NCBI GenBank assembly: GCA_014218235.1
Contig: CM024766.1
Coordinates: 46,713,359-46,777,358, forward strand
DNA: 64,000 nt
Reading direction: 5' to 3'
Source: Colocasia esculenta
Lineage: Eukaryota; Streptophyta; Magnoliopsida; Alismatales; Araceae
In this document: piece after piece, positions 1 through 10,046 of the stretch
Layout of the letters: every line of letters starts with the position of its first letter
Numbering within the stretch: position 1 is the stretch's first letter
Notes under the pieces: model-generated
Seen by the model: the letters and a program-made list of their open reading frames with translations, nothing else
What the model was told of the DNA's origin: nothing
The model's database searches: none
Made by a program: the position numbers and the translations under genes

Positions 1-642
1 GCGTATGTAGATTATCATATGCATGTGATAATTGTGTACTTAATTTTACATATGTAACACCTTGGTATACTTAGGTATGCATGAGTATACTTAGTTGTAA
101 ACGTTGTTCATTTGCATGGTGTAGTTAAGGTGTACATGGTACTTGTACATTTTAATATACATATAAAGTGCAAGTATGGTAGGTGTATTTAGTAGTGTAT
201 ATGGAAATCCTATATTCCTCACGAATAACATGCATGTATTCTGTGATAACTAGGTGAGAATAAGCGATTAGCTAAATTGTGCATAGAGTACATATTAAGG
301 AATTCCATGCCTATAGTACTTAAGTAATGTTGTGCAAGCTTAGTCTAATTACCGGTGTGCGTGTTATTGTATCTATCTATTCGTGTATAATATACGTAAG
401 TATGTTACATCCGTGTACGTATGCTATATATATATATATATACATTGTATGCGTATGAAGATATTCATGTACGTGTTATTATCTTGATGTACCTGTGTAT
501 GCATGTGTGTGATTAATAGTAAATATTGGGTGGTTACATGGTGTAGTGGTGTATACACTATGCTACATAGGTTTCATGTGTATATATGTGTGGATTAAGC
601 TTGGTTCTGCATGATTTTAAGTTCTGGCAGAAGGATGTCTTG

Positions 643-735
643 GCGTCAACATGGATGGACGCCCATAATATGTCAGCGTCCATATCGACTGACGCCAACC
701 CTAATGTAGCCGTCCATGGATGTGGACGCCAATAT
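643..735 (+). promoter_or_regulatory. GGCGTC/GACGCC micro-repeat cluster in the element A LTR
   Basis: Within about 90 bp the motif GGCGTC or its complement GACGCC (with GCGTCC and CGTCC variants) occurs at least six times, in a surrounding sequence that is AT-rich. It lies about 150-250 bp upstream of the GC-richer leader-like segment. The same motif recurs at about 1300-1390. The placement suggests a promoter element, but no binding factor can be named from sequence alone. Confidence 0.5.
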
Positions 736-1163
736 CCCTAATTTTCTGTGCGCAACAGAGCGCAGAGAACACCCATTGGGCCAGACTTCTGATTGGGGAG
801 ATGTCTTCCCACCGGCCCTTTCATGTCCCTTCAGCCCTGCACGAGCCCCTCTTGTTCCCTAGTTTATGAAACACACCCCTTTGGCAACCTAGAGAGCTGT
901 CTTGGCTCTTTACTAGAAAGGAAACCCTAACAGAGAAAGAGAGGAAGGACTGACCTTGGAGGGCTTGGATCCGGCGACTGGAGGCGTTTCCTGGTGATCT
1001 TCTACGACAAGGAGAAAGACCATACGTAGGAGGAGGCTCCCCCGGCGCTGGACTGCGGCCTACAACCCCCTAGAACCCGGAGCCAAGGAGTTTTGGAGGC
1101 TTCTTGGCACTGCCCAAGGAGAGCTTCTCCGGCCATTAGATCCGTTTGGAGATTTATTCAGAG

Positions 1164-3435
1164 GCAAGTAACCCATAGATCTCAATCCCATACATGTTCC
1201 CTAGGTCCCAGTAATTTTTATGGATTTTAAATCGTGTCCTGGACCCTCCTTTTCACTGAGTATTTGGGGTTCGGTCTGTGCTGTTGCACAGACAGGAACT
1301 TGGCGTCAATGCCATTGACGCCAAGGTCTCCCATAGGCGTCCAGCGATCGTGCCGTCAAAACTCTTGAACGGCCAGAGGTTGCCGCCAAGTTCTTCAGGA
1401 TAGAACAGTGAGCTGTTCTTCCTGATAGATGATTATTTTCGATATGTTTTCGCCATGAGGATATAGTGTAAATCCTATATGCTATGTAAAATGGATAATG
1501 TGGTGCGTGTGTGGAAATTTCTGCATTTTCTGTGGATGGCAGGAATTCTTTTGATTATTGAAATACATGTTGGAAAAAGGATGGATTATGCATGTTCATC
1601 TACTGTCTACCTAATTCCTGAGAATTTAATGCCCTAGATTTTTCTATACCATGTGTATATGTATCAGTCCATGCCCTGAAAATTTGAGAATTTTTCCATG
1701 ACTGTGAATTTACTGAAAATTCTGTTTTGGAAATAGGAGACATGCATAGGAATTGTAAAATCTACAGTAAATTGTGTATTGTGCAATAAATCCGAGGAAA
1801 ATTTCTGTGTTGACAAATATGTTAGGTTCAGGACTGTGAACTGTTAAACCCGATGTTCATGTTATGTTCCATGTTAAATCAAATTATGAACGGCATGAGA
1901 TTTCATGTTTTAATTTCTGTAAATGTAATATGGTTCAGAAAAATATGAAAATTTGCGTGTGTGATTATAAACCTGAAATGTGTCTGTGGTTAAAATCTCA
2001 GGTTGTTTTGATAACAGTAAGTATCGTTATGGATTTTTAATGAGAAAAACGACTATGTGAGCGTGTTAATTGTGATTTGATGTGATTCAGTAGATTTCGG
2101 TATAGTTATATCTGTATTATGAGTATTTGGTAGTTGCAACAGTGAAGTTAAAATCAGTGAATGAGGACTTATGTGTGTGTGAATTTTTGCATGAGTGTGT
2201 ATGCATGAGACATGGGAAAACAAGTGGTATAAGTGTGTAAAACGGTTAATGTGATAAAGATAACCAAATATGCCCATAAGACACTGCCACCTTAGATGCT
2301 TGGAGCTGTACTGTAGTGGTGCCCCTACGGGAAAGCTCAAAGTGTTACACCCTAGGAAAGGGTCTTGATAAAGTGTACACCCTGGCAAAGGGTCTTGTAA
2401 AATCCTGGAGGTGGACAAGTTCCACTGGTAATGGTGGGAAGGGCTTTCCCCGGTTTCTGCAGAGACTAAGACTTATCACTGCGCCGGTGATTAAGTAAGC
2501 GAATGTGACCAAGTGTGTGTTATGTGACATCTAATGGTGGTTTGGGCTGTGTCTTGGCATTTAAGTGAAAATAACCATAAGTGTGATGTGAAAAGTGACA
2601 TGTGTTCAATAGCACAAGGTATGTGCGAGATATGTGTAAAGGTGGCACAGGTTATGTGCAAAAGTGAAGTGATAAGAAGTGTGTGAATGTGAAAGAGGAA
2701 TTAATGGCAAATGTGTATGAGTATTGTGTGATAGAACAAAGTGAGTGTATGTGAAAGCCAAGGTTCATCATGTGGTTATGTGTAATGAGAAAATAGTATA
2801 AGTGTAAATGACAATAGTGTTGATTGATAAATTGTTTATTGATGTGTACAAATGTGTATGTGTATGTGTTTATGTATAACTTATTGCTAAAAGTGATGTT
2901 ACTACTAGTACCAAAATGTAAGTATATGCTTTCATATTCATGGAATTTGAATGGTTGGATGCACATGTGTGTAGTATCATGTTGTATAGTTAAAAGTGAT
3001 CCCTATGTAAGGGTAAAAGGAATGTCATAGATTTTATAGAAAATCAGCAAGCTAAATGTAAGTAAATTGTTATGGTTGTATGCAAAGTGAGTTAGAAATC
3101 ATGCTAGCAATGAAACCTATCTCGTATATGTTTTTCCACGACTTAGTTATGAAGTTTTACAATGATGTGAGTAAAGTGTGAAGGTATGTAAATGTGTATT
3201 TGTACTTATGATAATGACGCCATGTTATTAGAAATCTTATTAGATTATAGTTTTACATGTGTTAGAATAGATGTTTAATACAATCCCATGTGAACCTATT
3301 TTGTTTATAGCACAAGCATGTATGATTAAATTGCTGAAATTCTATGGTGTTAAATTGTTAAAAAGCATGTATGTATTGAATCTTAAGTTACTTGCTGAGT
3401 CTATTGCATAGACTCACTCTTGCTAATCATTTCAG
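1164..3435 (+). other. Possible leader intron inside the element A LTR
   Basis: At 1162-1169 the sequence AG|GCAAGT matches the consensus of GC-AG intron donors. At 3421-3435 a branch-like CTAAT is followed by CATTTCAG, a very good plant acceptor. The segment between is T/G-rich and non-coding, while the sequence before the donor is purine- and GC-richer and looks like a 5' leader. Splicing would remove about 2.27 kb of the LTR-derived leader. This is inference from motifs only. Confidence 0.35.
1274..1425 (+). repeat. Three consecutive strong hairpins in the element A LTR
   Basis: Hairpin 1 (1274-1293) is GTCTGTGC, loop TGTT, GCACAGAC, a perfect 8-bp stem. Hairpin 2 (1299-1325) is a perfect 13-bp inverted repeat starting CTTGGCGTCAATG around a single central C. 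Hairpin 3 (about 1397-1425) pairs AGAACAG with CTGTTCT around loop TGAG and extends by five more pairs after a one-base bulge. All three are present again in the 3' LTR (for example hairpin 2 at 6763-6789). Confidence 0.8.
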
Positions 3436-3811
3436 GAATTAGCAGTGGAGGAGCTAGCAGGAATTGAAGTGGAGTTGGACTAAGTGATTGAAGAGTTGTA
3501 GTTGATATTCCATAAGTATGTAATGCTACAATTGGAAATTTGGATTTTGTTCAAATGTACTTGGAGTCGGCTATGTAATTGGAAACATTTTGTACTTATG
3601 TTATCTCTTGTTGAACTATACAGACTGTGGTATGTGGATTTAAAAGTTGATGGAATGAGATTCATTTAAATTCCGTTGCATTTATTTAATTCTATTTGTG
3701 TATATCTCAGCTCATTTGTTACTTGTTGGGGTATTCTCCCCTGTAGCGGCTTGCTCTCATCCGACGTGGGTTGGTGTAACCGTACCGGGTGGAAGTGGGT
3801 CGTTGCAGAGA

Positions 3812-3823
3812 TGGTATCAGAGC
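3812..3823 (+). other. Primer binding site of element A (initiator Met tRNA)
   Basis: TGGTATCAGAGC follows the LTR end by four bases. It is the usual plant primer site complementary to the 3' end of initiator-methionine tRNA. It fixes the 5' LTR end at 3807 and the element orientation as plus. Confidence 0.95.
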
Positions 3824-4002
3824 CGTTGGGTTGAGATTATACATAAATAGCCATCAACTAAATCACATCTCTAAGTCCTTGTAGTGGATAGCCAGATCCA
3901 AGGAATAATTAAGATAGTGCCAGAAAAGTAGTAAGATAAATACATGATAACATGTTAAGTATGAGGATAAATGGAGTCTAATTTAGTGTTTATTTTGTAG
4001 CA

Positions 4003-5079
4003 ATGGCTGGAAGGACTCGACGTTTGAGCCTGCCCATTCAGGATGAGGAATTAAGTAGGACTGACGGGGAGCAACATGAAGTACCAGCACCTCAAGGATC
4101 GCCCCCGCCACCGTTGGCTGATTATGGTACAGTCATGCAAGGGATTGTACAAGCAATACAAACTCAAGCGCAAACACAAGCGGCTTTTCAAACTCAGTTT
4201 CAGGCTCAGGTTCCAGCACCAGCTCAACAGGACCGTGGTTTAGGAGGTGTGACAGTCATGGAGAGGTTCAAGAGAATGGCTCCACCCTCTTTTAAGGGGG
4301 AGAGTGAGCCGTTAGTTGCAGAAAGTTGGCTCAGAGAAATCGAAAAGATATTCAGAGCCATCAGGTGCGCAGAGGATGACAAGATCAGTCTGGCGTCATA
4401 TATGCTTCAGGAGCGAGCGGATGTGTGGTGGTCTTCCGTTCTTCGCACGCAGTTTGAGGGAGTGGAGCTAGAGGTTACTTGGGAAGACTTCGTAAAGATG
4501 TTTCAGGCCAAGTATGTTCCTGAGCATATACAGGACAAAATGGAGCAGGAATTCTTAGCTTTGACTCAGGGATCGATGACAGTTATGGAGTATGAGGCTA
4601 GATTTACGGAGTTGTCTAGATATGCACCCCACATAGTTGTTGATGAGAGGCGCAAGGTAAGGAAGTTTGTGATGGGGCTTAGACCGTCAATGAGAGCCAG
4701 ACTGGCGGCGTTTGATCTTGGAACTATGGATGTAGCTCTTAGCGCGGCATGCAAACAAGAAAGTGAAATGGAATTGTACTTGGCAGAGAAGAAAGCAAGA
4801 TTAGAAATGTTACCAGAACCATTTCAGCGGCAAAAGAGGAAGATGAAGAAGCTCATGAAAAGACAACAACCATCTATGGCACCAATAGAATCGACCCTTC
4901 ACTCAGTAGTTTCGGCCGGCAACGAAAAGCCTGTATGTGTGCATTGTGGCAAGCGCCACGGCGGAGAAGTATGTTGGACGAAGTTAGGAAGATGTCTCAA
5001 GTGTGGTAGCAAGAGCCATCGGATTAAAGACTGTCCGAATCAGAAGAAGAGGTTCGTTCCCCGAGATGGCCACCGGTAG
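4003..5079 (+). CDS. gag: Gag polyprotein of element A, intact
   Basis: This is a 358-residue Gag, the structural protein that packages retroelement RNA into virus-like particles. Residues about 90-260 form a retrotransposon gag domain, with a MAPPSFKG start, an AESWLREIEKIF segment and a WW pair typical of chromodomain gypsy elements. Near the C terminus are two zinc knuckles: CVHCGKRHGGEVC (one residue short of the CX2CX4HX4C spacing) and CLKCGSKSHRIKDC (canonical). The start lies in a good plant context (GCAATGGC) 180 bp after the primer site. There is no stop or frameshift, unlike every other retroelement gene in the window. The ORF ends 90 bp before the polypurine tract, leaving no room for pol, so protease, RT and integrase must come from another element. 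Confidence 0.95.
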   Translation: MAGRTRRLSLPIQDEELSRTDGEQHEVPAPQGSPPPPLADYGTVMQGIVQAIQTQAQTQAAFQTQFQAQVPAPAQQDRGLGGVTVMERFKRMAPPSFKGESEPLVAESWLREIEKIFRAIRCAEDDKISLASYMLQERADVWWSSVLRTQFEGVELEVTWEDFVKMFQAKYVPEHIQDKMEQEFLALTQGSMTVMEYEARFTELSRYAPHIVVDERRKVRKFVMGLRPSMRARLAAFDLGTMDVALSAACKQESEMELYLAEKKARLEMLPEPFQRQKRKMKKLMKRQQPSMAPIESTLHSVVSAGNEKPVCVHCGKRHGGEVCWTKLGRCLKCGSKSHRIKDCPNQKKRFVPRDGHR

Positions 5080-5169
5080 GAATTTAGGCACCGGTCTTAG
5101 TGAACTAGAAGCGGCAGCGAGATGTCATCAAGGGTACGTGATCCGATCTTCGAGGACGAAGATCTCTTT

Positions 5170-5182
5170 AAGGGGGAGAGGG
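5170..5182 (+). other. Polypurine tract of element A
   Basis: The run AAGGGGGAGAGGG abuts the TGTAAGGC start of the 3' LTR. It is the plus-strand priming site for reverse transcription. It confirms that the interior ends here. Confidence 0.92.
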
Positions 5183-8100
5183 TGTAAGGCCCCGAATTTC
5201 TTTTCCCACTTCTGTTTTATGTATATGGTGTTTACTTATTTTTGCATAAATGGCATGCATGAAGATGATGCATATTATAGATATAAATCTTGCATGTGTA
5301 TATGCGAAGATGTATGTTTATATATGTGAATATAAGTAATTGGCCAATTTTGTGTATAAGGTATCTATTCAAATATTATGCAAGTACCATCTAAATATTG
5401 AAGTATACCTTATATTGCCCATTTCATAAATATTGTGTGCGAATGTATGAAGTGCATATGTGTAGGTGCGTATGTAGATTATCATATGCATGTGATAATT
5501 GTGTACTTAATTTTACATATGTAACACCTTGGTATACTTAGGTATGCATGAGTATACTTAGTTGTAAACGTTGTTCATTTGCATGGTGTAGTTAAGGTGT
5601 ACATGGTACTTGTACATTTTAATATACATATAAAGTGCAAGTATGGTAGGTGTATTTAGTAGTGTATATGGAAATCCTATATTCCTCACGAATAACATGC
5701 ATGTATTCTGTGATAACTAGGTGAGAATAAGCGATTAGCTAAATTGTGCATAGAGTACATATTAAGGAATTCCATGCCTATAGTACTTAAGTAATGTTGT
5801 GCAAGCTTAGTCTAATTACCGGTGTGCGTGTTATTGTATTATCTATTCGTGTATAATATACGTAAGTATGTTACATCCGTGTACGTATGCTATATATATA
5901 TATATACATTGTATGCGTATGAAGATATTCATGTACGTGTTATTATCTTGATGTACCTGTGTATGCATGTGTGTGATTAATAGTAAATATTGGGTGGTTA
6001 CATGGTGTAGTGGTGTATACACTATGCTACATAGGTTTCATGTGTATATATGTGTGGATTAAGCTTGGTTCTGCATGATTTTAAGTTCTGGCAGAAGGAT
6101 GTCTTGGCGTCAACATGGATGGACGCCCATAATATGTCAGCGTCCATATCGACTGACGCCAACCCTAATGTAGCCGTCCATGGATGTGGACGCCAATATC
6201 CCTAATTTTCTGTGCGCAACAGAGCGCAGAGAACACCCATTGGGCCAGACTTCTGATTGGGGAGATGTCTTCCCACCGGCCCTTTCATGTCCCTTCAGCC
6301 CTGCACGAGCCCCTCTTGTTCCCTAGTTTATGAAACACACCCCTTTGGCAACCTAGAGAGCTCTCTTGGCTCTTTACTAGAAAGGAAACCCTAACAGAGA
6401 AAGAGAGGAAGGACTGACCTTGGAGGGCTTGGATCCGGCGACTGGAGGCGTTTCCTGGTGATCTTCTACGACAAGGAGAAAGACCATACGTAGGAGGAGG
6501 CTCCCCCGGCGCTGGACTGCGGCCTACAACCCCCTAGAACCCGGAGCCAAGGAGTTTTGGAGGCTTCTTGGCACTGCCCAAGGAGAGCTTCTCCGGCCAT
6601 TAGATCCGTTTGGAGATTTATTCAGAGGCAAGTAACCCATAGATCTCAATCCCATACATGTTCCCTAGGTCCCAGTAATTTTTATGGATTTTAAATCGTG
6701 TCCTGGACCCTCCTTTTCACTGAGTATTTGGGGTTCGGTCTGTGCTGTTGCACAGACAGGAACTTGGCGTCAATGCCATTGACGCCAAGGTCTCCCATAG
6801 GCGTCCAGCGATCGTGCCGTCAAAACTCTTGAACGGCCAGAGGTTGCCGCCAAGTTCTTCAGGATAGAACAGTGAGCTGTTCTTCCTGATAGATGATTAT
6901 TTTCGATATGTTTTCGCCATGAGGATATAGTGTAAATCCTATATGCTATGTAAAATGGATAATGTGGTGCGTGTGTGGAAATTTCTGCATTTTCTGTGGA
7001 TGGCAGGAATTCTTTTGGATTATTGAAATACATGTTGGAAAAAGGATGGATTATGCATGTTCATCTACTGTCTACCTAATTCCTGAGAATTTAATGCCCT
7101 AGATTTTTCTATACCATGTGTATATGTATCAGTCCATGCCCTGAAAATTTGAGAATTTTTCCATGACTGTGAATTTACTGAAAATTCTGTTTTGGAAATA
7201 GGAGACATGCATAGGAATTGTAAAATCTACAGTAAATTGTGTATTGTGCAATAAATCCGAGGAAAATTTCTGTGTTGACAAATATGTTAGGTTCAGGACT
7301 GTGAACTGTTAAACCCGATGTTCATGTTATGTTCCATGTTAAATCAAATTATGAACGGCATGAGATTTCATGTTTTAATTTCTGTAAATGTAATATGGTT
7401 CAGAAAAATATGAAAATTTGCGTGTGTGATTATAAACCTGAAATGTGTCTGTGGTTAAAATCTCAGGTTGTTTTGATAACAGTAAGTATCGTTATGGATT
7501 TTTAATGAGAAAAACGACTATGTGAGCGTGTTAATTGTGATTTGATGTGATTCAGTAGATTTCGGTATAGTTATATCTGTATTATGAGTATTTGGTAGTT
7601 GCAACAGTGAAGTTAAAATCAGTGAATGAGGACTTATGTGTGTGTGAATTTTTGCATGAGTGTGTATGCATGAGACATGGGAAAACAAGTGGTATAAGTG
7701 TGTAAAACGGTTAATGTGATAAAGATAACCAAATATGCCCATAAGACACTGCCACCTTAGATGCTTGGAGCTGTACTGTAGTGGTGCCCCTACGGGAAAG
7801 CTCAAAGTGTTACACCCTAGGAAAGGGTCTTGATAAAGTGTACACCCTGGCAAAGGGTCTTGTAAAATCCTGGAGGTGGACAAGTTCCACTGGTAATGGT
7901 GGGAAGGGCTTTCCCCGGTTTCTGCAGAGACTAAGACTTATCACTGCGCCGGTGATTAAGTAAGCGAATGTGACCAAGTGTGTGTTATGTGACATCTAAT
8001 GGTGGTTTGGGCTGTGTCTTGGCATTTAAGTGAAAATAACCATAAGTGTGATGTGAAAAGTGACATGTGTTCAATAGCACAAGGTATGTGCGAGATATGT

Positions 8101-9270
8101 GTAAAGGTGGCACAGGTTATGTGCAAAAGTGAAGTGATAAGAAGTGTGTGAATGTGAAAGAGGAATTAATGGCAAATGTGTATGAGTATTGTGTGATAGA
8201 ACAAAGTGAGTGTATGTGAAAGCCAAGGTTCATCATGTGGTTATGTGTAATGAGAAAATAGTATAAGTGTAAATGACAATAGTGTTGATTGATAAATTGT
8301 TTATTGATGTGTACAAATGTGTATGTGTATGTGTTTATGTATAACTTATTGCTAAAAGTGATGTTACTACTAGTACCAAAATGTAAGTATATGCTTTCAT
8401 ATTCATGGAATTTGAATGGTTGGATGCACATGTGTGTAGTATCATGTTGTATAGTTAAAAGTGATCCCTATGTAAGGGTAAAAGGAATGTCATAGATTTT
8501 ATAGAAAATCAGCAAGCTAAATGTAAGTAAATTGTTATGGTTGTATGCAAAGTGAGTTAGAAATCATGCTAGCAATGAAACCTATCTCGTATATGTTTTT
8601 CCACGACTTAGTTATGAAGTTTTACAATGATGTGAGTAAAGTGTGAAGGTATGTAAATGTGTATTTGTACTTATGATAATGACGCCATGTTATTAGAAAT
8701 CTTATTAGATTATAGTTTTACATGTGTTAGAATAGATGTTTAATACAATCCCATGTGAACCTATTTTGTTTATAGCACAAGCATGTATGATTAAATTGCT
8801 GAAATTCTATGTGTTAAATTGTTAAAAAGCATGTATGTATTGAATCTTAAGTTACTTGCTGAGTCTATTGCATAGACTCACTCTTGCTAATCATTTCAGG
8901 AATTAGCAGTGGAGGAGCTAGCAGGAATTGAAGTGGAGTTGGACTAAGTGATTGAAGAGTTGTAGTTGATATTCCATAAGTATGTAATGCTACAATTGGA
9001 AATTTGGATTTTGTTCAAATGTACTTGGAGTCGGCTATGTAATTGAAACATTTTGTACTTATGTTATCTCTTGTTGAACTATACAGACTGTGGTATGTGG
9101 ATTTAAAAGTTGATGGAATGAGATTCATTTAAATTCCGTTGCATTTATTTAATTCTATTTGTGTATATCTCAGCTCATTTGTTACTTGTTGGGGTATTCT
9201 CCCCTGTAGCGGCTTGCTCTCATCCGACGTGGGTTGGTGTAACCGTACCGGGTGGAAGTGGGTCGTTGCA
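5183..9270 (+). repeat. Element A 3' LTR, complete
   Basis: The LTR is 4088 bp, starting TGTAAGGCC and ending CGTTGCA. It is a near-exact copy of 1-3807 plus the missing 285 bp. It has the same hairpins and splice-like sites as the 5' LTR. Around 7805-7870 two adjacent 28-29 bp copies each contain ACCCT and AGGGT facing each other (also at 2345-2400). At over 4 kb it is near the upper end for plant LTRs. Confidence 0.95.
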
Positions 9271-9863
9271 AGATTAATTTGGTTTAGCTTGTGAGAATGC
9301 CTACCTTTGGGTCAATTTGTCTCCTAGGGCTTAGAACTCGAAGAATATGTGGTAGATCTTGAGCAAGCCTTCTCCCCACGATTTCTCCCTTCCTTTGGCC
9401 TCTCCTCCACATCCAACAAGTCTCAACAATGCATTAGGGTCAGCCATGAAGAGGTTAGGGTGTATTTAAGCATCTAGTGTTTCTAATTCCTACTACAACT
9501 CTAATTCCTATTAAATTCCGCGTTCCCTATTTCTTCCAACCTTCCAAGCTTTCCACCTCCTAATTGGGTTAGGTTGAGTTATAAATTTGTACCTAGCCAA
9601 TTAGGGTAAGGTTAGGAGTCCAATTCCATCCCATATTAACTATTTTAATGATTTAATAGCTCTTTTCATTTTAAGAAACATTAAAGATATGAATTTGGAG
9701 TATTTTTCTCTTATTTAACTTTTACAAATCCCTATTTTGGCCCAATAACTTTTATATGATCCATTTAGCGAAGCCCGTTACTTTTTTTATTTATAAGGTT
9801 TTAATTATTCATTTTTATTTAAATTTTTTATTTATTTATTTATTAAAATATCGGGTTGCTACA
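9271..9863 (-). repeat. Element B0 3' LTR, fragment
   Basis: The segment aligns with the end of the B-family LTR (compare 43983-44951 and 54500-55463) and ends GGGTTGCTACA, the complement of an LTR start TGTAGCAACC. It is truncated at 9271 by insertion of element A. It lacks a block of about 300 bp present in B1, so B0 belongs to a shorter LTR subfamily, like B3. A micro-ORF of 38 codons (9331-9447, minus) occupies the same place as in the other B LTRs. Confidence 0.85.
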
Positions 9864-10041
9864 TCCTCCGCCTCTTAAAAGAATTCGGTCTCCAAATTCA
9901 TATGACCATAATGGAGAGAATGTCTTACCGAAAAGATCGGGGTAGTTTCGTCTGATGATTCCTTCAGGTTCCCAAGTGGCTTCTTCTACTCCACGGTTAT
10001 TCCACAGAACTTTAACTACATGAATGGGACGGTTTTTGAGT
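9864..10041 (-). pseudogene. pol: Element B0 pol C-terminus (chromodomain end) and polypurine tract
   Basis: Read on the minus strand, this encodes the end of a chromodomain-type integrase tail, with the motifs VLWNNRGVEEATWEPE and YPDLFG. It runs to the polypurine tract AAGAGGCGGAGGA at 9864-9876. The reading frame is continuous in sense with 44957-45150, from which it is separated by insertion of B1. The chromodomain is thought to direct integration to heterochromatin. This is a split, dead gene. Confidence 0.88.
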
Positions 10042-10046
10042 TGTTG
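10042..10046. other. Target site duplication TGTTG of element B1 (left; right copy 44952-44956)
   Basis: TGTTG directly precedes the B1 terminus at 10047 and the same five bases follow the other terminus at 44951. Removing B1 and one copy restores a continuous pol reading across the site. This shows that 10047-44951 is one insertion event plus later nested events. Confidence 0.93.

Larger units (their letters stand above)
1..3807 (+). repeat. Element A 5' LTR (left end outside window)
   Basis: This is the direct repeat of 5468-9270, ending in GTTGCA immediately before the primer site. It contains a (TA)n microsatellite at about 425-442, a GGCGTC/GACGCC cluster at 643-735, and a leader-like GC-richer block at about 880-1165. 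A run of strong hairpins lies at 1274-1425. A long T/G-rich stretch without coding content follows, then an excellent plant-type 3' splice site at 3434-3435. The many short ORFs reported in this stretch occur identically in both LTRs and have no domain, so I do not treat them as genes. Confidence 0.93.
1..9270 (+). mobile_element. Element A: gag-only gypsy-type LTR retrotransposon with giant LTRs
   Basis: Position 1 matches position 5468 and the two copies run in parallel to 3807 and 9270, so these are direct LTRs. The complete 3' LTR spans 5183-9270 (4088 bp, begins TG, ends CA). The 5' LTR lacks about 285 bp beyond the window edge. The interior (3808-5182) holds a primer site, one gag ORF and a polypurine tract, with no protease, RT or integrase. 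In my reading the LTRs differ at only about half a dozen places, mostly single-base or microsatellite indels, so insertion was recent. It lies within the B0 3' LTR, whose sequence resumes at 9271. The expected 5-bp target duplication (AGATT at 9271) would have its partner left of the window. It is a non-autonomous element, probably of the Tekay/Del lineage by its gag. Confidence 0.93.

Noticed and set aside
2053..3030. Several ORFs of 60-121 codons, repeated at 7518-8495
   Set aside because: They occur identically in both LTRs of element A, have no start context, domain or codon bias, and derive from T/G-rich LTR sequence.
3811..3825. tRNA gene remnant
   Set aside because: The tRNA-like sequence is only the primer binding site complementary to a tRNA 3' end. 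No cloverleaf surrounds it.
1..9270. Segmental tandem duplication instead of LTRs
   Set aside because: The repeats have TG...CA ends and are flanked internally by a primer site and a polypurine tract, with gag between, which identifies them as LTRs.
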